Part shown: piece after piece, positions 8,607 through 15,651 of the stretch
Layout: each line of letters begins with the position of its first letter
How positions within the stretch are numbered: the stretch's first letter is position 1
Source of the DNA: Ramlibacter sp. WS9
Lineage (GTDB): Bacteria; Pseudomonadota; Gammaproteobacteria; Burkholderiales; Burkholderiaceae_C
Length of the DNA stretch: 64,000 nt
Assembly (NCBI RefSeq): GCF_003797765.1
Contig: NZ_RKMB01000024.1
Coordinates: forward strand, 34,441 to 98,440
Direction: 5' to 3'
The notes under the pieces: generated by a model
What the model saw: the letters and a program-made list of their open reading frames with translations, nothing else
Database searches by the model: none
What the model was told of the DNA's origin: nothing
Translations under genes and position numbers: made by a program

Positions 8607-9406
8607 CAGCCGCGCGCCTTCAGCCAGCGAAGCAGGGGCTCGCGCGCGGGCGCCAAGCCCTTGTATTCGAGCACCGCAGGCGACATGGAGGCGAGCCAGT
8701 CGTGCAGGCGGCCTGCGGCGCCGGGCGCCGCGACAGCTTCACCCAGAGGTTTGAGCATGACGTGGATCGTGAAGACGGCCTGGCGCGTTCCGCGCAGCAC
8801 GGGAAAGAAGGTTTGGCGTTCCGCACGCAGCCAGCAGCTCTCCGCGAAAGCTTGATCATCGGCCGACGCGGGCCATGGCTTGCGCGCGTGCCGGCGCGGG
8901 TGTTGGTCGTAGCGAGGCGATGTGCTCACCGTCATCACATACCGCTCCCAGCATTCGCCCGAAGTCGCCAGCTTGACCAACTGCGCCGACGCCTTGACGA
9001 GCAACTCGTTGTCGGCGACCGGCGCGTGCAGGGCCGCGAAGCCCAGCCCCAGTTTTTCTTCGGGCGCCCAATGGGAAGGCACGCAGACGCAAAGCCAGGG
9101 CAGGGTGCCGGTCTCGCCGTCGAGGATCGCGAGATCCTGCCGGTAAGCGAGTTCCGGGATGCGGTCACTGGGCAGGTGTTCCGCGATGGCGGCCAGCGCG
9201 GGGCCGGCGTCGAAGCCCGGAACGATCTGGCGGGACTGGCCGGCTTCGACGACCGCGCGCTTTTCTTCGAAGAGTTGCGACGCAGGGTCGAGCGCGATCA
9301 GTTGCCGCTCGGATGGATCGAGGCGCGCGAGCCCCGGCTGCATCCGGAAAGGCACGACGAGGCGGTCGAAATCGAACTCGAAGTCCACAGGTGGCCCCAA
9401 AAACAA
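8606..9406 (-). CDS. DUF3445 haem-dependent oxidative N-demethylase family protein
   Basis: This protein of about 266 residues matches the DUF3445 (HODM) family: VVPFRMQPGLARLDP near the start, a VCVPSHWAPEEKLGLGF block with the conserved HW near residue 110, and RAERQTFFPVL near 200. Characterised relatives use haem to demethylate dimethylamine oxidatively; the substrate here is untested. TTG at 9406 has AAGGAG five bases upstream, but this site lies inside the efp terminator hairpin. GTG at 9388 is an alternative. It is probably transcribed with the AEC carrier that overlaps its stop. Confidence 0.72.
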   Translation of the reverse strand: MFLGPPVDFEFDFDRLVVPFRMQPGLARLDPSERQLIALDPASQLFEEKRAVVEAGQSRQIVPGFDAGPALAAIAEHLPSDRIPELAYRQDLAILDGETGTLPWLCVCVPSHWAPEEKLGLGFAALHAPVADNELLVKASAQLVKLATSGECWERYVMTVSTSPRYDQHPRRHARKPWPASADDQAFAESCWLRAERQTFFPVLRGTRQAVFTIHVMLKPLGEAVAAPGAAGRLHDWLASMSPAVLEYKGLAPAREPLLRWLKARG

Positions 9407-9426
9407 AAGGCTCCTTCCGGAGCCTT
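9399..9426 (-). terminator. rho-independent terminator of efp
   Basis: Read on the minus strand, AAGGCTCC and GGAGCCTT form an 8-bp stem around a four-base loop (GGAA), followed directly by TTTTGTTTTT. It lies 19 bp after the efp stop. The 3' arm and T-tract also hold the Shine-Dalgarno site and TTG start of the next gene. Confidence 0.75.
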
Positions 9427-9444
9427 CTCGAAAATTCCCTTGCG

Positions 9445-9999
9445 TCAGACGCGCCTTCTGTACTCGCCCGTGCGCGTGTCGACTTCCACCTTGTCGCCCT
9501 GGGCCACGAAGATCGGCACGCCGATTTCGAAACCGGTGGACAGCTTGGCGGGCTTGAGCACCTTGCCCGAAGTGTCACCCTTGACGGCCGGCTCGGTCCA
9601 GGTGATCTCGCGCTCGACGCTGGTGGGCAATTCGACCGAGATGGCCTTGCCGTCATAGAACACCACTTCGGCGGGCATGCCCTCTTCGAGGTAGTTCAGG
9701 GCGTCGCCCATGTTTTCCTTCTCGACTTCGTACTGGTTGTACTCGGCGTCCATCCAGACGTACATCGGGTCGGCGAAGTAGGAGTAGGTGCAGTCCTTCT
9801 TGTCCAGGATGATCTGGTCCATCTTGTCGTCGGCCTTGAAGACCACTTCGGTGTTGAAGTTGGCGATCAGGCTCTTGAGCTTCATGCGCACGGTGGCGGA
9901 ATTGCGGCCGCCGCGCGAGTATTCGGTCTTCAGCACGACCATCGGGTCCTTGCCGTTCATGATGACGTTGCCGGCGCGGATGTCTTGAGCGATTTTCAT
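9445..9999 (-). CDS. efp: elongation factor P
   Basis: This 184-residue EF-P rescues ribosomes stalled on polyproline stretches by binding between the P and E sites. Three beta-barrel domains are evident, and the modification loop reads YSRGGRNS with Arg at position 32. Arg32, rather than Lys, marks the beta-proteobacterial/pseudomonad type that is rhamnosylated by EarP, whose gene lies at 14524-15606 on the same strand. The efp gene is monocistronic by appearance: it has its own terminator and an upstream gap of 185 bp to the divergent PAP2 gene. Confidence 0.97.
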   Translation of the reverse strand: MKIAQDIRAGNVIMNGKDPMVVLKTEYSRGGRNSATVRMKLKSLIANFNTEVVFKADDKMDQIILDKKDCTYSYFADPMYVWMDAEYNQYEVEKENMGDALNYLEEGMPAEVVFYDGKAISVELPTSVEREITWTEPAVKGDTSGKVLKPAKLSTGFEIGVPIFVAQGDKVEVDTRTGEYRRRV

Positions 10000-10143
10000 A
10001 ACGATTTAGATAGGTTGGCCGCGCTGCGCTTCAAGGGGGATGCGTTAATCCGCGGCGGGGGATGCGCATAAGGGCGCCATAGCCCCAGAAATTGCGCAAA
10101 GCCCTGAATTTTAGCGCGTTTTGCTTCCGCCGCACCGCCTCGG

Positions 10144-10160
10144 CTTCAGGCTGCCTTAAG
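10144..10160 (+). promoter_or_regulatory. candidate PmrA/QseB-type response-regulator box
   Basis: The direct repeat CTTCAG-N5-CTTAAG has one mismatch to the PmrA box pattern YTTAAK-N5-YTTAAK. It lies 24 bp before the ATG of the PAP2 gene, the first gene of the PAP2-eptA pair, and a PmrAB-like system is encoded 3 kb away. The close spacing to the ATG is unusual, so this is a suggestion only. Confidence 0.35.
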
Positions 10161-10184
10161 TGTCGGGCTCGCAGACTCGGCCGT

Positions 10185-10895
10185 ATGGAATTTTTCGCAG
10201 TAAAGAAGGGGAGCGAGCCCGCTGGGCGCTCGCTCTGGAATTGGACGTTGGGCGCACTGGTTCTGCTCTTGGCATGGGAAGCCAGCGGCCTGGACGTGCC
10301 CCTGGCGCGGCTGGCGGCCGGCGGCGGCCACGGCTTCACCGGGCGTGACAGCTGGTTCGCGGGTGTCCTGCTGCACGACGGCATGCGGCACTTGGCCTTC
10401 GCCGCGGGCGCCTGGCTGTTCGCGGGCGTGTGGTGGCCGGTCGGCGTGCTTCGGCGGCTTTCGCGGCCGGCCCGCATCCAATGGCTGGCCAGCCTGCTGC
10501 TGGGGGTGGCGCTGGTCAACCTGCTCAAGTACGCGAGCAGGACGAGTTGCCCCTGGGACCTGGCGGAATTCGGCGGCGCCGTCGCCTACGTGAACCATTG
10601 GGCCTGGGGACAGGCCGACGGCGGTCCCGGCCACTGCTTCCCGGCTGGCCACGCCTCGGCGGCCTTTGCGTTCATCGGCGGGTTCTTCGTCCTGAGGCCC
10701 GTCTCCCCATCGCTGGCGGTCCGCTGCCTGGCCGTCGTGCTGGCGGCGGGTTTGGCCTTGGGCCTGGCGCAGCAGTTCCGCGGCGCGCACTTCATGAGCC
10801 ACACGCTCTGGACCGGGTGGCTTTGTTGGGCTGCTGCCTGGGGCCTGGACGGGGCGGTTCGGATGGCGGAAAAGCAACGCACATGCCTGTCCTGA
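10185..10895 (+). CDS. PAP2 family phosphatase, lipid-modifying type
   Basis: This 236-residue membrane phosphatase of the PAP2 family has about five or six transmembrane helices. The active-site elements are KYASRTSCPWDL (domain 1), CFPAGHASAAF (the PSGH-like domain 2, about residue 148) and QFRGAHFMSHTLWT (domain 3). In domain 3 the Asp that normally follows the His is Thr, as in some lipid A phosphatase-like members. Since it overlaps an EptA-like gene and lies beside a PmrAB-like system, it probably trims phosphate from lipid A or undecaprenyl phosphate. The ATG at 10185 puts the first helix near residue 20. Confidence 0.75.
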   Translation: MEFFAVKKGSEPAGRSLWNWTLGALVLLLAWEASGLDVPLARLAAGGGHGFTGRDSWFAGVLLHDGMRHLAFAAGAWLFAGVWWPVGVLRRLSRPARIQWLASLLLGVALVNLLKYASRTSCPWDLAEFGGAVAYVNHWAWGQADGGPGHCFPAGHASAAFAFIGGFFVLRPVSPSLAVRCLAVVLAAGLALGLAQQFRGAHFMSHTLWTGWLCWAAAWGLDGAVRMAEKQRTCLS

Positions 10896-12559
10896 GCCCG
10901 ATGGGGGTGCGCATGACGGCGTGGACGCGCCCCAAGTTGCATGTGGAAACCCTGGTGCTGATTTGCGCCGCCTTCATGATGCTGGCCTGCAACCGGCCGT
11001 TCTGGCACATGGCTCTGGCGGGGCGTCCGATGGATGAGCCCGGCACCTGGCTGTTCGCCGCCGCGGTCTTCATTGCATTCACCGCCTTCTACTTTGCCTT
11101 CGGCTCGGCGCTTGCCACCCGGCACACCGCCAAGACGTTGCTCACCATCCTCCTGCTGGTCACGGCGGCCGCGGCGTACTACATGGAACGCTATGCGGTT
11201 TATTTCGACCGCGCGATGCTGCGCAACGTGTTGGCCACCAACTACCACGAGGCGGGCGAGCTGCTCGGCCGTGACCTGGTGGCGTACGTGCTGGCGTTCG
11301 GCGTGCTGCCCTCGGTGCTGGTCTGGTGGACCCGGCTGAAGCAGCGTCCGCTGCGGCGCGCTGCGGCGGTGCGGCTGGCTTGCGTGGCTGCTGCGCTGGC
11401 GACCGGGGTGGCCAGCCTCCTGCTGGTGTTCGCGGACTTTGCTTCGCTGGTACGCAACCACGGGGAGGTCCGATACCTGCTGACGCCGGGCAACCTGGTG
11501 GCGGCCGGTGCGGCCAATGCCTGGGGCCGGGCCAAGCGGCCCAACACGCCCAAGCTCACCGTCGGTGGCGACGCGCGCCTGGGCCCGGCGTGGCAGGCAC
11601 GCAAGCGGCCAGCGCTGTTCGTCCTGGTGGTTGGTGAAACCGCCCGCGCACAGAACTTCGCGCTCAACGGCTACGCCCGGCCCACCAATCCGCGGCTGTC
11701 GGGCCTGGACGTGATCAACTTTCCCGACGCGCGGGCCTGCGGCACGTCCACCGAGGTATCTTTGCCCTGCATGTTCTCGCCCTTCGGGCGGCACGGCTAC
11801 GACGAGGAAAAGATCCTCACGCACGAGTCGGTGCTGCACGTGCTGGCGCGCGCGGGGTTCAAGGTGCTGTGGCGGGACAACCAGAGCGGATGCAAGGGCG
11901 TGTGCCAGGGCCTGCCGGCCGAGCAACTGGATCGCGCCAAGGTCGATGCGCTGTGCGCCGAGGGCCAGTGCCTCGACGAGATTCTGCTGCGCGGCATGGA
12001 AGGGATCGCGCGCGACAACCACGGCAACCTGTTCGTGGTGATGCACCAGCTGGGCAGCCACGGGCCGGCGTACTACAAGCGCTACCCCGCGGTGTTCAGG
12101 CGCTTCACGCCGGCCTGCGAGAACGAGGAGTTGCGCTATTGCACGCAGGCCGAGATCGTCAATGCCTACGACAACTCCCTCCTGTACACCGACTTCATGC
12201 TGGGGCGGGTGATCGAGTTTCTCGACAAGGCACAAGCCACGCACGACACCGCGATGCTGTACGTCTCCGACCACGGCGAGTCGCTGGGCGAGAACGGCCT
12301 GTACCTGCACGGCGTGCCCTACGCCATCGCCCCCGACGTGCAGCGCCACGTGCCCTTGCTGATGTGGCTGTCGCCGGCGTTCCGGCGCGATTTTCATGTC
12401 GACGCCAACTGCATGCGCGAGCAGTCGGCGCTGGCGGCGAGCCACGACAACCTGTTCCATTCGCTGCTGGGCGTGCTGGACGTGCAGACCGCCGTCTATC
12501 GGCCGGACATGGACCTCTTTGCGCCGTGCCGCCCGGCTAACGCCGGAATAGCACCTTGA
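10883..12559 (+). CDS. eptA: phosphoethanolamine transferase, EptA family
   Basis: This is a phosphoethanolamine transferase of up to 558 residues for lipid A: five N-terminal transmembrane helices (to about residue 185), then a periplasmic alkaline-phosphatase-like domain. The catalytic Thr lies in VVGETARAQNFALNGYARP, and zinc ligands appear in the SDHGESLGENGLYLHG and later HVPLLMW blocks. Cysteines (about residues 290-425) fit the usual disulphides. Transfer of phosphoethanolamine lowers surface charge and gives polymyxin tolerance. ATG at 10883 overlaps the PAP2 end by 13 bp; ATG at 10913, preceded by GGGGG, is an alternative. The 3' end overlaps the sensor kinase by 23 bp. Confidence 0.9.
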   Translation: MPVLSPMGVRMTAWTRPKLHVETLVLICAAFMMLACNRPFWHMALAGRPMDEPGTWLFAAAVFIAFTAFYFAFGSALATRHTAKTLLTILLLVTAAAAYYMERYAVYFDRAMLRNVLATNYHEAGELLGRDLVAYVLAFGVLPSVLVWWTRLKQRPLRRAAAVRLACVAAALATGVASLLLVFADFASLVRNHGEVRYLLTPGNLVAAGAANAWGRAKRPNTPKLTVGGDARLGPAWQARKRPALFVLVVGETARAQNFALNGYARPTNPRLSGLDVINFPDARACGTSTEVSLPCMFSPFGRHGYDEEKILTHESVLHVLARAGFKVLWRDNQSGCKGVCQGLPAEQLDRAKVDALCAEGQCLDEILLRGMEGIARDNHGNLFVVMHQLGSHGPAYYKRYPAVFRRFTPACENEELRYCTQAEIVNAYDNSLLYTDFMLGRVIEFLDKAQATHDTAMLYVSDHGESLGENGLYLHGVPYAIAPDVQRHVPLLMWLSPAFRRDFHVDANCMREQSALAASHDNLFHSLLGVLDVQTAVYRPDMDLFAPCRPANAGIAP

Positions 12560-13871
12560 CCTGCAGGCCGCCGCCGGGCGCATCTCCCAGCACCACCTCG
12601 GCGTCATGCCGCAGGGCCACGGCCCTGACGATCGCCAGGCCCAGCCCGCTGCCGCCGGTGGCACCGGTGCCGGCCGCCCGGTAGAAACGGTCGAAAACAC
12701 GGTCGCGCTCGGCGGTCGGGATGCCCGGGCCGGTGTCGTCGACCAGCAGGACCGACTGCGGCCCTTCAACCTTCGCGCCCACGTCGACCTTGCCGCCACG
12801 CGGCGTGTAGCGCAGCGCGTTCTCCACCAGGTTGTCCAGCAGCAGGCCGAGCTGGCGCGCATCGCCGGTGACGGGCACCGGCCCGGTCGTTGCGGCGCCC
12901 AGGTCGATGCCCAGGTTCTCGGCGCGCGCGCTGAACCGGGCGACGGTGGCACGGACCAGCTCCGCCAGGTCCACGGCCTCACGCAGGAGGGCGGGTGCTT
13001 CCGGTCCCAGCCGCGACAGCTGCAGCAACTGTTCGACCAGGCGATGGGCCCGGTCGACGCCCGCGCGCAATTCGTGCAGCGCCGCCACCCGATGCGCCTC
13101 GTCGCCCGCCCGCTCCAGCAACTGCAGCTGCAGGCTTAACGCCGTGATCGGCGTGCGCAGCTCATGCGCCGCGTCGGCGACGAAATGCCGCTGCAAGGCC
13201 AGGGCGCTTCCCAGCCGCGCCATCAGGTCGTTGATGGCGCCGATCAGCAGGTGCAGCTCGGGCGGGTGATCGGCCATGGGAATGGGGTGTAGGGCTTCCA
13301 CGCTGCGCGCGGTCACCTCGCTGGCGGCGTTGGACAGCGGCGCCAGGCCGCGCCGCAGGGCGAGCGTCAGCAGCACCGCGATCACGGCCACCAGCAGCAG
13401 CGCCGGCGGCACCAGCGTCGACGCGGTCTCGCGGGCCAGCGAGTCGCGCTCGCTCGCCCGCTGGGCGGCCTGGACGATGCCGTCGTCGAGGACGATGGTG
13501 TAGAGGTGCCAGGTTTCGCCGTTGACCCGGTCCTGGCTCAACCCGCTGCGCGACAGGAAGGGCAGGGCGACGCCCGGGTTGGAACTTTGCATGCGCTGGC
13601 CATCGCGCGTCCACACCGCGGTGACGAATTCGAACTGGCCGTATTCCTCGTAGATCTTCGGCAACTGCTGCGCCAGGCGCGGTGGCCTCGCCGTGCCGTA
13701 GGTGCCGTGGTGGTTCGCGACGGCGAGCGCCACCTGCTTCAGGTTGTCCTGGAACACCTCGCCCATCTCGTGCGCCAGCACCCACCACGAACCGCCGACC
13801 AGCAGCATGGCGCCCACCAGCAGGGCTCCCATGGCCCACAGCAGGACCCGCCGATGAATCGAGACCGTCAT
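12537..13871 (-). CDS. sensor histidine kinase, PmrB/QseC-like
   Basis: This is a 444-residue membrane kinase. It has an N-terminal helix (about 12-35), a periplasmic domain to about 165, a second helix (about 168-190), a HAMP linker, the phospho-acceptor motif AADAAHELRTPITAL (about residue 240) and an HATPase domain with N box (LVENALRYTPRGG), G1 (LLVDDTGPGIP) and G2 (GGSGLGLAIV). It resembles QseC/PmrB-type kinases. Its ATG overlaps the response-regulator stop (ATGA), and it converges on eptA, so it likely controls the PAP2-eptA genes in answer to cations or envelope stress; this is inferred from context. Confidence 0.85.
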   Translation of the reverse strand: MTVSIHRRVLLWAMGALLVGAMLLVGGSWWVLAHEMGEVFQDNLKQVALAVANHHGTYGTARPPRLAQQLPKIYEEYGQFEFVTAVWTRDGQRMQSSNPGVALPFLSRSGLSQDRVNGETWHLYTIVLDDGIVQAAQRASERDSLARETASTLVPPALLLVAVIAVLLTLALRRGLAPLSNAASEVTARSVEALHPIPMADHPPELHLLIGAINDLMARLGSALALQRHFVADAAHELRTPITALSLQLQLLERAGDEAHRVAALHELRAGVDRAHRLVEQLLQLSRLGPEAPALLREAVDLAELVRATVARFSARAENLGIDLGAATTGPVPVTGDARQLGLLLDNLVENALRYTPRGGKVDVGAKVEGPQSVLLVDDTGPGIPTAERDRVFDRFYRAAGTGATGGSGLGLAIVRAVALRHDAEVVLGDAPGGGLQVKVLFRR

Positions 13872-14527
13872 GGCTGCACCACCTTGTAGCCCACACCGCG
13901 CACGTTGCGGATGGTGTCGGGGCCCAGCTTGCGGCGCAGGTTGTGCAGGTGCACCTCGACGGCATTGCTGCCGACCTCGCGCTCCCAGCCGTAGAGGGCG
14001 TCTTCCAGCTGGTCGCGTGACAGCACCGCGCCCGGCCGCTGCATCAGCAGTTCCAGCAAGGCGAACTCCTTGGCCGAGAGGCTGACAGGCTGCTCCTGGA
14101 GACGGACCTCGCGCCGCACCGGGTCCAGCAGCAGGCTGCCGCACTCGAGCACCGGGCTGGCGTTGCCCGTGCGGCGGCGGAGCAGGGCGCGCACCCGCGC
14201 AACCAGTTCGTCCAGGTCGAAGGGCTTGAGCACGTAGTCGTCCGCGCCTTCGTTCAGGCCTGCGATACGGTCCGCGACGGCGTCACGCGCGGTCACGACG
14301 AGCACCGGGATGGCGTCGCCACGCCTGCGCAGCTCGCGCAGCAGAGCCATGCCGTCCTTGCCCGGCAAGCCGAGGTCCAGCAGCACGAGGTCGTAGACAC
14401 CGTTGGCCAGCGCCAGCTCCGCGGCCTTGCCATCGGTCACCCAGTCGATGACGAAGCCGGCGTCGCCCAGGCCCTGGCGCATCGCGCGCCCGATCATGGT
14501 GTCGTCTTCAACCAGCAGCAGTCTCAT
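13868..14527 (-). CDS. OmpR-family response regulator, PmrA/QseB-like
   Basis: This is a 219-residue two-domain regulator. The receiver domain (1-115) has the acidic pair EDD (7-9), the phospho-acceptor Asp in DLVLLDLGLPGKDG (about 51), the conserved Thr/Ser of VTARD and Lys of LKPFD. The C-terminal OmpR-type winged helix (about 125-217) ends with the wing VRGVGYKV. The start overlaps the earP stop and the end overlaps the kinase start, each by four bases, so earP, this gene and the kinase form a coupled operon. A PmrA-box-like repeat at 10144 is a possible target. Confidence 0.9.
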   Translation of the reverse strand: MRLLLVEDDTMIGRAMRQGLGDAGFVIDWVTDGKAAELALANGVYDLVLLDLGLPGKDGMALLRELRRRGDAIPVLVVTARDAVADRIAGLNEGADDYVLKPFDLDELVARVRALLRRRTGNASPVLECGSLLLDPVRREVRLQEQPVSLSAKEFALLELLMQRPGAVLSRDQLEDALYGWEREVGSNAVEVHLHNLRRKLGPDTIRNVRGVGYKVVQP

Positions 14528-15606
14528 GGTGCGGGCGATTGTGCCGTGATGAAGGCCAGCAGCCTGGACGCCAGGTCTTCCTGCGCCAGCAGCTTGTCGC
14601 GGGCACGCAGCAGGCGATCCGCCCATACGGTCGGATCGGTGGATGCCAGAGGGCCGGGCGCGGAGCCGTTCCACACGGCGTGGAAATCGCGCAGCGACGG
14701 CGGCGCTTCCAGCCAATCCAGGAAGGCCGAGAGCTTGGGCAGGTGGGCGCCGTCTTCCTGCGGATAGATTTGCCACACCAACGGCTTGCCGGCCCACAGG
14801 GCGCGCACCAGCGAGTCTTCGCCGCGCACGAAATTGAGGTCGCAGGCCCATAGCAGGTGGTCGTAGTCCGGCTGCGTGAGGTAGGGCAGGAACGAGATTG
14901 AGAGCCGCGACGGCCGGATCCATCCCGGCATCGTGCGGTCGTTGTCCTCCACCGCGGCGTTGACGCAGGCCGCGGCGCGGCCGGGCGTCACCAGCAGCTG
15001 CGTGTCGCCGGCCGCGGCTGCCCACTGCGCGAGCAACTCGCGCAGCGACGGCGGCTCGTAGCAGAACAGGCTGACCCGCCGGCCGCGCTTGTCGATGCCT
15101 TTCGAGGCGAGCCAGCCGTCGCCGTCGAAGGCGGCCTGACGCTGCAGCAAGTCCGGCTCACGCAGCAGCCCGCCGGTGCGATCGGTGAAGCCCGGGTAGA
15201 AGAAGTGCTTGACGAGGCCAGCCGCGGGCCCGGACATGACAGGAGAGGCCAGGCCGTGGTTGCGCTCGGCAAAGGATTCGGCCGTCAGGTATTCCAGGTT
15301 GATCCAGGCGGGCTGGCGGCCCCGGCTGCGCGCACGAGCGGCGATCGCGGCCTGGAAGGGCGCTTCCAGTTCGCAGCCGAATGCCTCGATCACGACGTCG
15401 CCGGGCTCGGGCGCTTGCGCCTGTTCAGCCCAGGGCAGCACCTCCACACGCGGATGCCCCTCGGGCGCCATCCATGTCAGCGCCGATGCGTCGTCGATCC
15501 ACAGGCGCACGCGGTGGCCGCGCCCGGCCAACTGGACGGACAGGCGCCAGCACACGCCGGCGTCGCCGTGGTTGTCGATGACCTTGCAGAAAATGTCCCA
15601 GAGCAT
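14524..15606 (-). CDS. earP: EF-P arginine rhamnosyltransferase EarP
   Basis: This 360-residue EarP is a GT-B glycosyltransferase that moves rhamnose from dTDP-rhamnose to Arg32 of EF-P. The N-terminal signature MLWDIFCKVIDNHGDAGVCW carries the paired aspartates (D11, D15) of the family, and the donor-site block with LVTPGRAA and the later ACDLNFVRGEDSLVRA and GKPLVWQIYPQEDG motifs is typical. The partner EF-P with Arg32 lies 4.5 kb away. In many relatives earP adjoins efp; here PAP2, eptA and the two-component genes lie between. earP leads an operon with the regulator and kinase. It diverges from uvrC over 45 bp. Confidence 0.92.
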   Translation of the reverse strand: MLWDIFCKVIDNHGDAGVCWRLSVQLAGRGHRVRLWIDDASALTWMAPEGHPRVEVLPWAEQAQAPEPGDVVIEAFGCELEAPFQAAIAARARSRGRQPAWINLEYLTAESFAERNHGLASPVMSGPAAGLVKHFFYPGFTDRTGGLLREPDLLQRQAAFDGDGWLASKGIDKRGRRVSLFCYEPPSLRELLAQWAAAAGDTQLLVTPGRAAACVNAAVEDNDRTMPGWIRPSRLSISFLPYLTQPDYDHLLWACDLNFVRGEDSLVRALWAGKPLVWQIYPQEDGAHLPKLSAFLDWLEAPPSLRDFHAVWNGSAPGPLASTDPTVWADRLLRARDKLLAQEDLASRLLAFITAQSPAP

Positions 15607-15651
15607 GAAGCGGGCGATGAGTTTGCCGGAGATTGCCACAATAGCGCCTGT

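Noticed and set aside
10586..12982. Long open frame on the minus strand opposite eptA and the sensor kinase (about 800 codons)
   Set aside because: The product is low-complexity His/Arg/Gln-rich sequence with no known domain, as expected of antisense frames in GC-rich genes; eptA and the kinase are clear.
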